Shown here piece by piece: positions 12,546 through 25,800 of a stretch of 64,000 nt of DNA (its first letter is position 1; each line of letters starts with the position of its first letter). The notes beneath the pieces are model-generated. The model saw nothing but the letters and a program-made list of their open reading frames with translations, did not search any database and was not told where the DNA came from. Position numbers and translations under genes: made by a program. This DNA comes from Cephalotus follicularis (taxonomy: Eukaryota > Streptophyta > Magnoliopsida > Oxalidales > Cephalotaceae), in contig BDDD01000543.1 of the NCBI GenBank assembly GCA_001972305.1, positions 106,409 to 170,408 of the forward strand, read 5' to 3'.

Positions 12546-12690
12546 TTCAGTAATTTTTACCAAGCAATCACACTTCAAAGTATAAAATCAACACCACCAT
12601 AATTTGGGAAACATCATCATTTTATTAATTTCACAAATAAAATACAAGTACATTGTGAAATTATAAAACATGAAAATCTCGGGCGTTACA

Positions 12691-12706
12691 TCCACCCCTC
12701 CTTCAA
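12691..12706 (-). other. Polypurine tract of element C
   Basis: On the minus strand this reads CTTGAAGGAGGGGTGGA directly before the 3' LTR start TGTAACGCCC. It follows the conserved GAGGATGAAATT segment after the pol stop. Confidence 0.85.
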
Positions 12707-12735
12707 GGAATTTCATCCTCGAAATTAAAACAAAT

Positions 12736-15700
12736 CTAGAACAAGTGCGGGTAGCGTTCTCGGACATCCTCCCCACGCTCCCAAGTTGCTTCATCAGGTC
12801 GGTGGAACTGTCATTGAACCTTGACCATCAAGATGGTTCGGTTCCTCAGAATCTGCGTTTTCCTATCAAGAATCCGCACAGGCAACTCCTCACAAGATAG
12901 ATCATCCTGTACCGGAACAATATCATGATCTAGGACATGTGACGGGTCCGGGACATATCCCCTCAGCATAGATATATGAATGACGTCGTGCACATTTGAC
13001 AGTGCAGGAGGTAAGGCAAGCTGGTAGGCTACCTCCCCGACCCTCTCCAAAATCTCAAAAGGACCAATGTAGCGTGGAGCTAATTTTCCCTTCTTCCCAA
13101 ACCTTTGCACGCCCTTCCATAGTGAAACCTTCAAGAACACATGATCGCCCACACTGAAGGTTAAAGGCCTTCTCTTGACACTGTCCTCATAGCTCTTCTG
13201 CTGACTCTGAGCAGCAAGCAGCTTTTCCTTGATATTGTAGGAAAACTCTATCAGAGGGATGTACCAGCAAAATCAATAACGCAAGCCCGTAGCATATCCT
13301 CCAAGGTCTGGATGGTACGCTCAGACTGCCCATCGGTCTGAGGGTGGAAGGCAGTACTCAAGTTCAGCTTCGTCCCGAAAGCTGTCTGAAACCTCTTCCA
13401 GAAGTTCAAAGTGAAGATGGCATCTCTGTCGCATACGCTACTGACTGGAACACCGTGTAATCTCACTATCTCCTTCACATACAAACGAGCTAGCTTGGTC
13501 GCAGGATCAGTAACATGTGTAGGCAGAAAGTGTGCTGATTTGGTGAGTCTATCCACGATAACCCACACGACGTTATGACGGTTCCGAGTCAGAGGGAAAC
13601 CTGAAACAAAATCCATCGTAACATGTTCCCACTCCCACTCTGGAATTGGCAAAGGTTGCAGCAAACCTGCCGGTCTCTGGTGCTCGGCCTTAACTGTCTG
13701 GCAAGTCAAACACCTTGCCACATACTCAGCGATCTCCCGCTTCATGCCAGGCCACCAGTAACACTTCTTCATGTCTTGATACATTTTCGTGCTACCAGGA
13801 TGAATACTGTACAGGGATTTATGAGCTCCACGAAGTAGTTCATCCTTCAGTCTTGGTTCATTCAGAAGACACACACGTCCCCGATACTTCAGAATACCAT
13901 CAGCATGCACACGAAAATCGGATCCCGAGTCCAGGTTCTCTCGAATCCGCTATAACTCCGGATCATGTGGATGTGCATCCTTGATGTGGTCTAGTAACTC
14001 AGGCTGCACCCGCACGTCAGCTAAAAAGATCCCCAGTGACTGATTAAATAGAGACCATTCTTGGAAGTCTTCCAACATCTTTCATTGCGACACCATCGCA
14101 CTAGCAAGCATAGCCTTGCGGCTCAAGGCATCAGCGACCACATTCGCCTTCCCCGGGTGATACTGGACACTGCAATCATAGTCATTAAAGAATTCTACCC
14201 ACCTGCGCTGTCTCATGTTCAGTGTATCTTGACAAAACAGATACCTCAAGCTTTTATGATCGGTAAAGATCTCAAACTACGCCCCATAAAGGTAGTGCCT
14301 CCACTTCTGAAGGGCGAAGATGATAGCTGCAAGCTCAAGGTCATGAGTTGGGTAATTTTCTTCATACGGCTTAAGCTTCCTTGAGGCATATGCAATCACT
14401 CTGCCTCGCTGCATCAACACATAGCCCAAGCCCTTACCCGATGCATCACTGTACACTGCAAAGCCTTCATTACCATCAGGTAATGCCAAGACAGGAGCGA
14501 AAACTAACTGGTCCTTCAGCTCACAAAAACTAGCCTCACAGTCTTCGTTCCAGACAAAAAGAGTCTTCTTCTGGGTCAGTCTGGTCAAGGGTTCGACTAT
14601 CCTCGAAAAGTTCTGAATGAACCTCCGGTAATATCCTGACAAACCAAGGAAACTGCGCACTTCCGTCACATTTTTCGGTTGTGGCCAGTCTCTCACTACT
14701 TCAGTCTTTGACGGATCCACTGTCAAGCCTTCTCCAGATACTATGTGACCGAGAAAGATCACATGGTCAAGCCAGAACTCGCATTTGCCAAACTTGGCAT
14801 ATAACCGGTGTTCTCTGAGGACCTGCAATACTATTCTCAGATGATGAGTGTGCTTCTCCTCACTCTTTGAATATACCAGTATATCATCAATGAATACCAC
14901 GACAAACTGGTCCAGGTATGGCCGGAATACGTCATTCATCAATGACATAAAAGCTGTCGGTGCATTGGTAACACCAAACGGCATCACCAGGAACTCGTAG
15001 TGACCATATCGTGTCCAGAAGGCAGTCTTCTCAATGTCCCCTTCCCTTACTCTCAGTTGGTGATAACCTGATCTCAAGTCGAGCGTGGAAAACATCCTCG
15101 ATCCTTGCAACTGATCAAACAACTCCTCAAAGTGGGGTAAAGGATACTTGTTCTTGATAGTTGCTTTGTTCAGCATTCGGTAGTCGATACAGAGCCTCAT
15201 CGACCCATCCTTCTTCTTGACGAATAGTACCGGTGCACCCCACAGAGATACACTGGGTCTTACAAAACCCTTATCAATCAGGTCTTGTAACTGAAGCTTC
15301 AGCTCTCGCAACTCAGCAGGAGCCATCCGATAGGGTGATTTAGAGATAGGAGCCGTTCCAGGAACAAGATCAATGACGAACTCCATACTCCTCTTCGGTG
15401 GTAAAGATCCCAAATCATCAGGAAACACATCCGGAAATTCGCAAACAACTGGAATTTCCTCCAAGCTCAAGCCTTTCTCCCTCCTTCGATCAATAACATA
15501 GGCCAGATATCCCTCGCATCCCTTCTCTAGGTATCTCGATGCTCGGATAAAAGAGATGATCGGTGTCAAGAATCCTTTGTCTCCCTTGAACAGAAAGGTC
15601 GTTCCATCGGGCATACAAAAATCCACAGTCTTATGGTAACAATCGATACGAGCACGGTGTGCCGATAGCCAATCCATCCCCAATATCACACCGAAGTCAC

Positions 15701-17137
15701 GGATAGGCAGCACTATCAAATCTGCATACAAAGGAATGCCTACCATAGACATCTCACAACCTCTATATACCGAGTCAGTATACATAGAAGTCCCAATCGG
15801 TGTACTCACATCAAGTATATAAGACATGCAGTCAGGGGTGACATCTAAGTAAGATGCAAAATGTGCAGATATGAATGAATGTGATGCTCCAGAATCCATC
15901 AGTACTCTAGCAGAATAGCCATATATATACAGAGTACCTCTAACAACAGAAGTCAACTCTGGAACCTCAGTCTGAGCAAGTACAAAACTCTACCTTTTGC
16001 GATGTCCTTGCCGGTGTCCCTCCTCTGTGACGGTCCCGCAGCCGCACCACTACTGCTCCCCGGTCCAGTAGGCACTGTAGCAGAACTCTTCGGGCAGTCC
16101 TTCACTGAATGACCCGGTGCCCTGCACCTCAAACACCAGCCATTGAACCTCCAGCATTCTTTCTGTTGGTGACCAGTACGCCCACAGTAATAGCAACCTC
16201 TGGATCTAGCATTAATCCCTTGGCTAGGAGTACCCTGCGAAGCTGTCTGTTGAGTCTTGTTCTTAGATGACTTCGTTGGAGAACCACCATCTTGCCATTT
16301 CGACGATGCTCGTCGGGACTGTGTAGGACTCTGTTTACTCTCTTTTGTGCGAGCTCTCTCAGCCCGGTCCTCACTGGATATCGTCTCCAACAGTCTAGCT
16401 TTCTGAGCAACCTCCACAAAAGTCCTCAGCTCCATGGCTCTAATCCTTGACCGAAGATCCGGTCGCAAACCTCTCAGGAACCTCCGTATCTTTTTCGCTT
16501 CGTCAGCTACCAGATAAGGTGAATGTCTGGCCAGCTCCATGAACCTTGCCTGATACTCAGCAAAAGTCATCTCTCCCTGTCACAACTCAAAGAGCTCAGT
16601 CTCTCATCGCTCTTGCTCAATATACGGAACATAAGTCTCCAAGAACTCGGTCTGGAATGTGTCCCAAGTACTGTCCAGTCTTTGTGTCTCCCAATTTGCC
16701 CTAACCATCTCCCACCAATGAGTGGCCTTACCCCATAGGCGGTACACAGCAAACTTCAGCTTCTGAGCATCAGTACAGTCCATCACTTCGAAGATCTTCT
16801 CCAGGTCTTGTAGCCATCTCTCAGCAATCGTGGCATCAAGCTCTCCCTTGAAGCTGGGTGGTTTCAGCCTCATGAACTTCTCAATATCTCTACCAAAACC
16901 ATCCTCTCCAGGGTAGTGGTCAGGAGCCCTATGTTGCGATCGAGGTTGCGCGTGGTACTGGCGCATCTCCTCCCCATTAGCCCTCTTAAAGGCCATTTGC
17001 TGCTGAAAATAGTCTGCAATCCGAGCCATCGGATCCCTGTCATCCTGGGGAATATTCATCCCCTGCGGAACATTAGCTTCTTCCGGGGCATTAGCTTCAA
17101 CGGCTCTAGCCCTAGCACGTGTTCTCCTTCGGTCCAT
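12736..17137 (-). pseudogene. Gypsy C gag-pol, near-complete
   Basis: The ATG at 17137 opens gag (MDRRRTRARARA), followed by the capsid-like region with ATHWWEMVRANW. Two TGA stops near 16600 and 16580 interrupt it. Two CX2CX4HX4C zinc knuckles (CYYCGRTGHQQKEC and CLRCRAPGHSVKDC) lie near 16200-16100. A 1-base deletion near 15980, seen against element D, shifts the frame before protease ([12 protein letters not shown]). A long open stretch from 15956 to 14277 carries protease and RT with FIDD near 14880. RNase H has [10 protein letters not shown] and ADALSRKA. Integrase has [30 protein letters not shown] and [13 protein letters not shown]. Deletions near 13240-13265 remove the segment around the ALYGRKC motif. 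A chromodomain-like tail ends at TAG 12736. It is a Tekay/Del-type chromovirus and cannot be expressed whole. Confidence 0.94.
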
Positions 17138-17230
17138 TTCCTATAAGAAGATTGACGGTCAGTCATGACTTTAGGAAAACAATTCATTAATTGCCAAGGA
17201 AAGTATCCTAGCTAAGCATATATGGAATAT

Positions 17231-17242
17231 GCTCTGATACCA
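17231..17242 (-). other. Primer binding site of element C
   Basis: The minus strand reads TGGTATCAGAGC, the standard plant site complementary to the 3' end of initiator tRNA-Met. It lies four bases from the 5' LTR end and fixes the element's orientation. Confidence 0.92.
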
Positions 17243-18562
17243 CTGTTGTCACACCCCGTTTAAGAGATACGTAACATTAAAGCAGTAAAGGCAATTAACA
17301 TAAATCACAGCTCATGCAAAAACCATACAACTTAAAACTTTTCCAAAGTACAGCAGTTGCGGAAGCATAACAGAACATAAGCTGTAAACTTGTAACGTGC
17401 GTCCCATACCGCACGCTACCCAAATACAGGTCATCATAGTTAATCGCCCATAAAATGGAGCGTGAATTACAGTACAAGTTTAAATTCCATCAGTAACAAA
17501 ACCATAACAACGGTACATCCGAAAACCATAACCAACATAGGTTTAATACAAAGCAGGAGAAGCAAAATCAAGAACATAACAACTTGATCTTCGCCCATGT
17601 CAGTCCAACAGGTCCACTGCATCAATCTGTAAAGTAGGGGGTTAGCCTTTGTCCTCACTCGGCTAAGTCATAAAAGCAGTTCGGGATTAAAATCAAATGC
17701 ATGTCATGATATGAATGCATGGATGATGCAGTGCAGTAGAAATTCCAGTTTATATATATATATATATACGAAAATATATATATTTAACAGTACGGTAAAA
17801 TATTAGTGGATACATATATAAGAAAATATACGTATGCAGGAACAGTACAGTAGTAACCTGGCCAGGGCTACATCAACAAACACAGTAATGTCCGAGAAGG
17901 ACCAACAGGAAGTACAGTATGTCCACATAGGACCACAACAACAGTCAGTATGTCCACATAGGACCACAACAGGCAGTATGTAGCGCCACCAACTCCTGGC
18001 CCCACGCTACACTCCCACTCCGGCCCCTACATCAGGCAACCGAGCGAGGCAACAGTACAGTGAGTTACCCAGCCATACTCCTGGCCCCTGAGTCAACCCT
18101 CCACTAGTCGGCGCTGGCAGTCTCCGCCATGCAACTAGTGGTTCAAGCACAAACACATAGCAATTCACAGACCAAATAGTGAATTCAAGCAGTAACAGTA
18201 CAATAAGCAGTAGTGATCGATTTCATCCACAACAGGCAGGTTATTTCCAAAATGTTTCCAAAGGTGACAACATTTGAAATATATATTTTCAATAGAAAAT
18301 ACCTTTAAACAGTTTCAGTAGTGTGAATTTGTTTACCAGTTCGTTCGAAAATACGTTATTAATCAATACATATTTCCATACTCAAAATGTCACATTCCGA
18401 GTTCATATTTGCATTTCTAAATATCAAAACCTTAGAAATAATAAACAATTCACAAACAGTATACAATCAGGCAGTAAGCAGTGCATATGCAATGCATACA
18501 AATGCTCAAATGCACTCTAACAGGAATCAGGATCGTTTCGCATCGTTTTGGGCAAGCAGTAG

Positions 18563-18840
18563 TCCAACCAATCGACTGGAATCCTCACCAGTCAACTGTT
18601 CTGGGTCGAGCAGTATGAGTATTCGACTGGTTCCTCCTACCGGTCGACTGTCCATTAGGCAGTCGGCTGTTGTTCTTCAACAGTCGATTGTTCCTGTACT
18701 CACACACAAGAAAATCCCCAGATTTCCATCTTCTGGGCAGCAGGAAGTATGAGTAGTCGACTGCTTTCCATTGGCAGTCGACTGATATCAATGAGTAGTC
18801 GACTGTCTTGCTTCGATAGTCGGCTGCTCTGTAATCCAGT
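18563..18840. repeat. CAGTCGACTG palindrome array 1, right LTR of C
   Basis: About ten copies of the motif and close variants occur (AATCGACTGG, CAGTCAACTG, CGGTCGACTG, CAGTCGGCTG and TAGTCGACTG). A unit of about 24 bp around 18757-18785 (CTGCTTTCCATTGGCAGTCGA) is absent from the left LTR. Confidence 0.88.
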
Positions 18841-19634
18841 AGCATGCAAATTGATCTAACTTACTCTAACGAATCATGGTAAGCAGATAAACCAAGCTCA
18901 GGGATAGGATTATAACCACAGGTTGTCATTTCATTCATATAACAACACAACAACACTCATTTCATCATGCAAGCCAAAGCCATAAAAGGTTCAACATGCA
19001 TGCACAATAATCACGTTGATTCTCAGTAACAAGCATAATAGCTCCCAAAACAGTAGCAATTAAGTTCTAAAACCAGTGGCTACAAGTCACATAACCAGGC
19101 ATTGCAATTCATGGAACATGTAATAAGTTTAAACGCAAAAGGCCATTACAACTTCCCCTACCTTTGATTCCAAGTTAGGAATCTGTAAGTCCACCTCTTT
19201 TCGTTCCAATCAAAGGCTTTTTGAGCTCCCCAAAAGCTCCAACTCCAAGTCCAGCAGCTCCAAGAACAGCTCCCACCTTGAGCTCCAAGCTCCAACAATG
19301 GACAACACTCTTCTTCCCTCTTTTCTTTGTGGTTTCTCTCTACTGTCTCTGTGATTCTCAATCAAACAGTACCAGTACGAGAGAGAGAGAGTGGGACATT
19401 TTTATGCAGAGCTTTTCCTCTCTTTCTCCCTTCACATGGCACTAAAGCCACCTTCCCTCATACACATGCTTGCACACACTCACAGGCTTGATTTTCTCTG
19501 CCCTATGAAGTCTGCATGATTCCCAGGTGTCCCTTACACCCTTTCCTTCGGCTGTATGGAGTACAGATGGCGCCCACATCCTTCTTTCAGTTGTAACATG
19601 TGATTTCAGTCACATGCAACAAACAGAACATGAT

Positions 19635-19810
19635 CCAGTCGACTGCCTTTCCCCTGGCAGTCGGCTGTTCGCCTGGCAGTCGGCTGTTCGCCTGGCAGTC
19701 TGTTGCCAGGTGTCACGACCGTTGGCCAGTCGACTGGTTCATCCTACCAGTCGACCACCCCACATGCAGCCATCTAGCCGGCTAGTCCTACATACCAGTC
19801 GACTGCCTTC
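19635..19810. repeat. CAGTCGACTG palindrome array 2, right LTR of C
   Basis: Seven to eight copies occur, including a tandem duplication of CAGTCGGCTGTTCGCCTGG. They match 12391-12545 with one extra unit. Confidence 0.88.
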
Positions 19811-21399
19811 AGTAATTTTTACCAAGCAATCACACTTCAAAGTATAAAATCAACACCACCATAATTTGGGAAACATCATCATTTTATTAATTTCACAAAT
19901 AAAATACAAGTACATTGTGAAATTATAAAACATGAAAATCTCGGGCCTTGCAATACAGATCCTAACATAACATAGCATAACTTAACTGAACATAAGCAAC
20001 TTTATTAGCTAAAAATGTGGCGGTCAAAACATAACATATTCTGTAAACTGATCAAAACTTAAAACTTATCATATTCGGAAAACTTAACATATTTCAAAAG
20101 TCAATTATTATAAACGTAAACCATAAGTAACTTATTATTCATGACCAACTCTAACAGAAAACATAATAGGATCACACTACTAAGGATCCTTGACATAAAG
20201 GTGGTCATCTCTCATTCACAATTTCTCCCGCTGCTCCTAATAACCTGCCGTATGGAAAACAAAAAAAAACGCGACTGAGCAAACCTCAGTACGGATAAAG
20301 AATATAAAACAGTAACAATAATTTAAAAGCAGTAAGATTTCAATAAAACTCGTAACAGAAATCTTAAGCATTAAATCATTTAAACGTTCATTTCCGAACT
20401 TCATAAACCCAATTTCATAACTTTCAAAACATGTATGGAACATTTCAAAAACATAATTTCATAATTCATACTGAGCCACATAACATATCACATATCAGAA
20501 ACATATATGGCAAGGGAGGCGCTAATTCCACATGCCCATTAGAATTGAAGTGTACGACACTACACAAGTCAGTTATCATAACATATCATATCATATCACA
20601 CATTGCATATCTTATCACATATGCCATATACTAGAATCGATTCAGACGCGTCTATCATACATAGCAGATCCATAAATCCACCTCATGAGATTTATTCATA
20701 ACATAGAGACACGTCATAGACTAATCACACCACTACAGAAGTGTCATGTCCCCGTGCCAGGCCTACGATATGCCTATGGTACGCCCCATAGGTGGGTACA
20801 AATACTCAGTATTTTATAACTTTCAAAACATTGATTTATCAAAATCAATTTACAAACACATAAAATATGCTTTTTCAAAACATATTCAAAAATCGTTATC
20901 AAACGGTATCATTTACATAACATACATTTCATAATCGGAGTATCAACTCATTTATTTCCCACCATAAACGAGAGGATCATAACATATAACATATCGTATC
21001 ATAATATAAGATTAAAGTCAGGAACATTAAATTCGTAAAATATCAAAACCGACTTTATTTTCCAGGACATATCAAATTCATAAACGTAATCGAGTTCATA
21101 AAACTGTAGGAACAAATCATAACAGTAAAACTGATTTTCATTCAATAAAACTAGATAGCCAAAGAGTGATAGAAATCCGTACCTTATTCGTTCACAAAAG
21201 TACTTACCAAAAGATTGTTAATTCAAACTCCCCTTTGAAGCACAACAATAAAAAGACACAAAACTATTCATATAGGGGTCTGAGAATCATTAGAGATATA
21301 AAACAGATTCGTTACAATGTTTAGAACAGACCCAGATTGATTCGAAAAACAAACGGATCAAAATAGTTGAAAGTAGGAAATTTTCTGGGCAAAACAGCC

Positions 21400-21605
21400 G
21401 ACTGTTACAGAGCTCCAGCCGACTGTGGAATATTGGCAGTCGACTAATCAACAGGACCAGTCGACTACTCAAAACAGACTGCAGGCAGTCGACTATGATC
21501 GAGGTCCAGCCGACTGTGCAAAGCAAGGTAGTCGATTGATTCATACAAACAGCCGACTACACAAGACTAGATAGCCGACTGTCAATAAGAACAGTCGACT
21601 GTTCT
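21400..21605. repeat. CAGTCGACTG palindrome array, left LTR of B
   Basis: About ten to eleven motif copies are spaced roughly 15-30 bp apart in varying spacers. They include CAGCCGACTG, CAGTCGACTA, TAGTCGATTG and, at the end, CAGTCGACTG. Many copies carry the same T-to-C change (CAGCCGACTG). Confidence 0.9.
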
Positions 21606-22439
21606 GGATGACAGAACATCAGAAACTTAGCATTTTCAATCCAGAAACTTGTCTAAACATGTATAACTCGATACCAGAGACCTATGAACATATACATAAG
21701 ACTTTATGTGATGTTTAGACAGTGTAAAAACACAGAATTGACATGAAGAAGTATATAAACAGTGATTAACTTCAAGTGACAAGAGAGACCTCTAATCATA
21801 TGCATACATATTAGTCCAATTTTTCTATGCATTACCATTTACAGATATTAAAACTAGATTACAACATGTCTATGATGTCTAAAACATGCTGACAGTTTGA
21901 TAAACCATGACAGAACACAATTACAGGAATCAAAGCCAATAGGACATTAACAACCTATATGCATATGAAACCAAAAAACAAAGTGGAACAAACCATCACT
22001 GCAAGGATTACTAACCAATAATGGTTTAACAAACACTGAAACAACAAGAAGAAACACCACAAAACAATGTCAATCGGCTGTGAATAGAAACAGAAGAGGA
22101 GAGAAAACAAAACAATTATGCAGCCTCAAATCGTTCAAGAGGAAAACACAATTCAACAGAACAAACGAAGGACTAAGATTACCTAATACAAACCTGACTT
22201 TTGATGAACGAAATAACACAAGAACACAGCAATCCTAGCTTGCAATTTCGGTAGTGGGCAGGTAAAAGGAAACAGATGGCATAACACAAGGGCAATGGCA
22301 CTCTTAAAACGGGAAAGAAAAGAGAGAATTGTGGGAGAGATAAGGAAATATGGAGACATAATCAGATTAGATAAGGAATGAGGGAGGATTTTTAGGAGAT
22401 TGATAAGGAAAGGAGATAGAAACTGTGTGAGGTGATAGG

Positions 22440-22515
22440 GAGAAAGACAGAGTTACGGAAGAGGGAGGGAAAAAGAAAGAAAAGAAGAAAAGAAGAAAAG
22501 AAGAAAAATAAAAGA
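22440..22515 (+). repeat. A/G-rich low-complexity tract
   Basis: This is a purine-only run of GAAAGAAAAGAAGAAAAG-type repeats inside the LTR of B. An equivalent tract is at about 30115-30190 in the other LTR, so it was part of the element when it inserted. Confidence 0.8.
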
Positions 22516-22810
22516 AAAGGAATTAGAATAATAAAAGAAATAGAATAGTTTTAATAGGGTTTTAAATTAGTAACTAAAATTTGTAAGAAGGGATTTATAT
22601 AAAAAGAAAAAGAGACATAAGCATAAACATAAACCCATCCAAGAAGCACTCAAATACCCACATATCCAAAGTTCAGACTGGTATCTGTCAGCCCAAAACA
22701 CATAGGTCTAAAACGGGGCAAACGGACTTTATAAGAAAATGATTTAGAAAGCCTAAACACAAATAGATAAAAGTCCGTAAAAGACATATATGAACAAGCA
22801 GGGTATTACC

Positions 22811-22827
22811 TCTACCCCCCCTTAAAA
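22811..22827 (-). other. Polypurine tract of element B
   Basis: The minus strand reads TTTTAAGGGGGGGTAGA just before the 3' LTR and follows a conserved CGGGACAAAATCC segment. Confidence 0.82.
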
Positions 22828-22862
22828 GGATTTTGTCCCGAAATCACAAACATACATATACA

Positions 22863-25800
22863 TCAAGCAAACAAGTGCGGATAACGCTCCCGAATATGCT
22901 CCTCCAACTCCCAAGTAGCTTCGCGCTCGGGATTTTTCCTCCATAACACTTTCACAAAAGGAACGGTCTTGTTATGTGTCACCTGCTCCTGTCGATCCAC
23001 AATAGCCTCTGCCTCCTCGTCACAAGATAGGTCCTCCCGAATACTGTCCAGAGGATAGTGAACCACATGCAGGGGATGATACTGATAACCCCTCAACAGA
23101 GACACGCAGAACACGTTATGGACGTGTGCTAACTACGGAGGCAGAGCTAACCGATACGCAACCGTGCCCTCCTTTTCCAGAACATCAAAAGGTCCAATAT
23201 ACCGTGGACTCAACTTTCCTTTCATCCCAAAACGTCGGACTCCTTTCCAAGGTGAAACTTTTAAGAACACATTTTCACCTACTTCGAACTCCAAGTCCAT
23301 CCGATGTCTGTCCGCATAACTTTTCTGTCGAGATTGAGCTGCCTTCAATCTCTCCCTTGCTACTGCCATTTTTTCAGTAGTGATCTGCACTAGCTTGTGT
23401 CCCTCGATAACTCGCTCTCCAACCCCATCTCAACATGTCGGAGCTCGACACTTCCTCCAATAAAGAGCTTCAAATAGAGCCATACGGATGCTAGCATGCC
23501 AACTATTATTTTATGCAAACTCCACGAAGCTCAAATACTCGTCCCAGTTCCCAGTCCACTCCAATGCACAAGACCTCAACATATCCTCTAAGGTTTGGAT
23601 GGTCCTTTCAGTCTGTCCATCTGTTTGTGGATGGAAAGCTGTACTATATTTGAGCCTCGTACCCTAAGCTTTCTGGAACCCTTTCCAAAACCGTGAAGTG
23701 AAATGAGGACCCTATCCGAAACAATGGATACCAGAGTCCCATGGAGTCTCACTATTTCCTACTGAAACACTTCTGCCAAACGATTCACAGAGAAGTCCTC
23801 TCGGATAGCCAAGAAGTGAGCCGATTTAGTCAATCGATCCACTACTACCCAGATAGCATCGTTCCGTCTGAAAGTCCTTGGCAAACCCAAAACAAAGTCC
23901 ATCGATATGCTCTCACGTTTCCATACAGGAACCTCTAAGGGCTGTAACAAACCACTATCACCCTGGTGTTCAATCTTTACCTGCTGACAGATCAAACACC
24001 TCCCAACATACTCTGCTACATCCCTTTTCATTCCATTCCACTAGAAGTTCTTCTTCAAGTCTCTATACATTTTTGTAGAACCCGGATGTATAGAAAATGG
24101 AGAACTGTGTGCCTCTGACAAAACAACATCTCTGATAGAAGTATTTGCCGGAACACACAACCGATTATCCAATCATATCACACCATGCACATCCATACGA
24201 AACTCTGACTGCTTACCCTTTTCAACATTCTGGACTAAGGCCCAAAGCTCACCATCATTACTCTGAGCTGTCTTAATCCGAGATACACGAGTAGGCTCAA
24301 CATTCATCGCAGCAACAAAACCTTCAGAACCCCAAACAAACAGATTCAAGTATAACTGCTCCATATCAACTATCAACTGCGGCTGAGTAGGCAAAGCCGC
24401 TACACTCCCAGAACTCTTCTGACCAAGTGCATAAGCTACCACGTTTGCTTTACCAGGGTGGTACTGAATATTCAGATCGTAGTCCTTCAGAAGCTCTAAC
24501 AACCTTCTCTGACGCATGTTCAACTCTTTCTGTGTAAAGATGAACTTGAGACTCTTATGATCGGTAAAGACGTCACAAGTTTCTCCATACAAGTAGTGCC
24601 TCTAGATGTTCAACGCAAACACCACTGCTGCTAACTCCAGATCATGTGTAGGATAGTTTACTTCATAAGACTTCAACTATCTCGAAGCATAAGCTATCAC
24701 GTGACCGTGCTGCATTAAAACACACCCCAAACCCTTCTTAGAAGCATCACTGTAAATCTGGTATCCACCTGACCCAGATGGTAAACGAAGAATCGGTGCC
24801 GACACAAGACCATTCTTCAGTTTCTCGAAGCTTGCTTCTCGCTCTTCATTCCATTCAAACTTAGCTCCCTTTCTCATAAGCTGAGTCAGTGGTAAGGCTA
24901 TAGAGGAAAAGCATTCCAGAAACCATCAATAATATCCAGCCAAACCCAAAAAACTCCTAACCTCCGTCACTGTGGTACGTCTCAGCCATTTAGTAATAGC
25001 CTCAACTTTAGCAGGATCCACACGGATACCTTCAGCTGTAACCACATGACTAAAAAACGCAACCTGTTCCAACCAGAACTCACATTTTGAAAACTTCGCG
25101 TAAAGCTGATTCTTCCTCAAAATACCCAGCACTATACGAAGCTGTTCTTCATGTTCTTCCTTCGACTTGGAATACACAAGGATATCATCTATGAGCACAA
25201 TCACAAACTGATCCAATAACTCATGAAACACCCGATTCATCAGATCCATGAAAACTGCCAGTGCATTTGTAAGTCCGAAAGGCATCACCAGAAACTCATA
25301 ATGCCCACAAAGAGTACGGAAAGCAGTTTTAGGCACATCTTCATCCTTTATCCGTAGCTGATGATATCCCTATCTCAAATCGATCTTAGAGAAATACTGA
25401 GCACCTTGGGGTTGATCAAACCAGTCATCAATTCTAGGCAAAAGGTATTGATTCCGAACAGTAATTTGATTCAACTCTCTATAGTATATGCACAGCCTCA
25501 TAGACCCGTCCTTCATCTTCACAAAAAGAACTGGTGCATCCCATGGCAAAACACTAGGCCGGATGAAACCCCGATCCAACAGCTCTTGCAACTGCTCCGT
25601 CAGCTCTTGTAACTCAAGTGGTGCCATCCTATATGGTGCCTTAGATATAGCTGCCGCTCCAGGAATGAGCTCAATGGTAAACTCCACTTTCCCGTTGTGG
25701 TGCCAAACCCAGTAACTCCTTTGGAAACACATCTACAAACTCTCGAACCACAGGATAGTCTTCAAGGCGAGTCTAAACCTTAGAGACATCCTTCACAACA

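Larger units (their letters stand above)
10033..12690 (-). repeat. 3' LTR of gypsy C
   Basis: In plus-strand reading it runs from TATCACACCCCG (TG changed to TA) to GGGCGTTACA. It is the partner of 17247-19952. It holds a short GTCCACATAGGACCACA repeat (about 10668-10765) and two CAGTCGACTG arrays. A 121-codon frame at 11167-11532 recurs in the other LTR only because the LTRs are copies of each other. Confidence 0.92.
10033..19952 (-). mobile_element. Gypsy element C, full-length, with perfect target duplication
   Basis: This is the most complete element in the window: 3' LTR 10033-12690, polypurine tract 12691-12706, gag-pol 12736-17137, primer binding site 17231-17242 and 5' LTR 17247-19952, all in minus-strand sense. 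ATACA flanks it at 10028-10032 and 19953-19957. The empty site survives in the other LTR of B near 27618, where CATAATACATATCC is uninterrupted. The LTRs differ by scattered substitutions and by copy-number changes in their CAGTCGACTG arrays. Coding capacity is lost through stops, a frameshift and integrase deletions. Confidence 0.94.
17247..19952 (-). repeat. 5' LTR of gypsy C
   Basis: In plus-strand reading it runs from TGTCACACCCCG to GGGCCTTGCA. It is the partner of 10033-12690 and longer by about 48 bp, mostly from extra palindrome-array units and a longer TA run near 17753. A minus-strand promoter is expected here, but no single TATA box can be chosen with confidence. Confidence 0.92.
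19953..22810 (-). repeat. Main part of the element B 3' LTR
   Basis: After the second ATACA copy the B LTR resumes and runs to GGGTATTACC at 22810; the other copy ends GAGTATTACA. It aligns with 27621-30481 almost throughout. It is AT-rich with scattered ATCATATCA units, a palindrome array (21400-21605) and an A/G-rich tract (about 22440-22515). No gene is seen. Confidence 0.9.

Noticed and set aside
17231..17242. tRNA gene suggested by tRNA-complementary bases
   Set aside because: Only 12 bases next to an LTR; it is a primer binding site with no cloverleaf around it.
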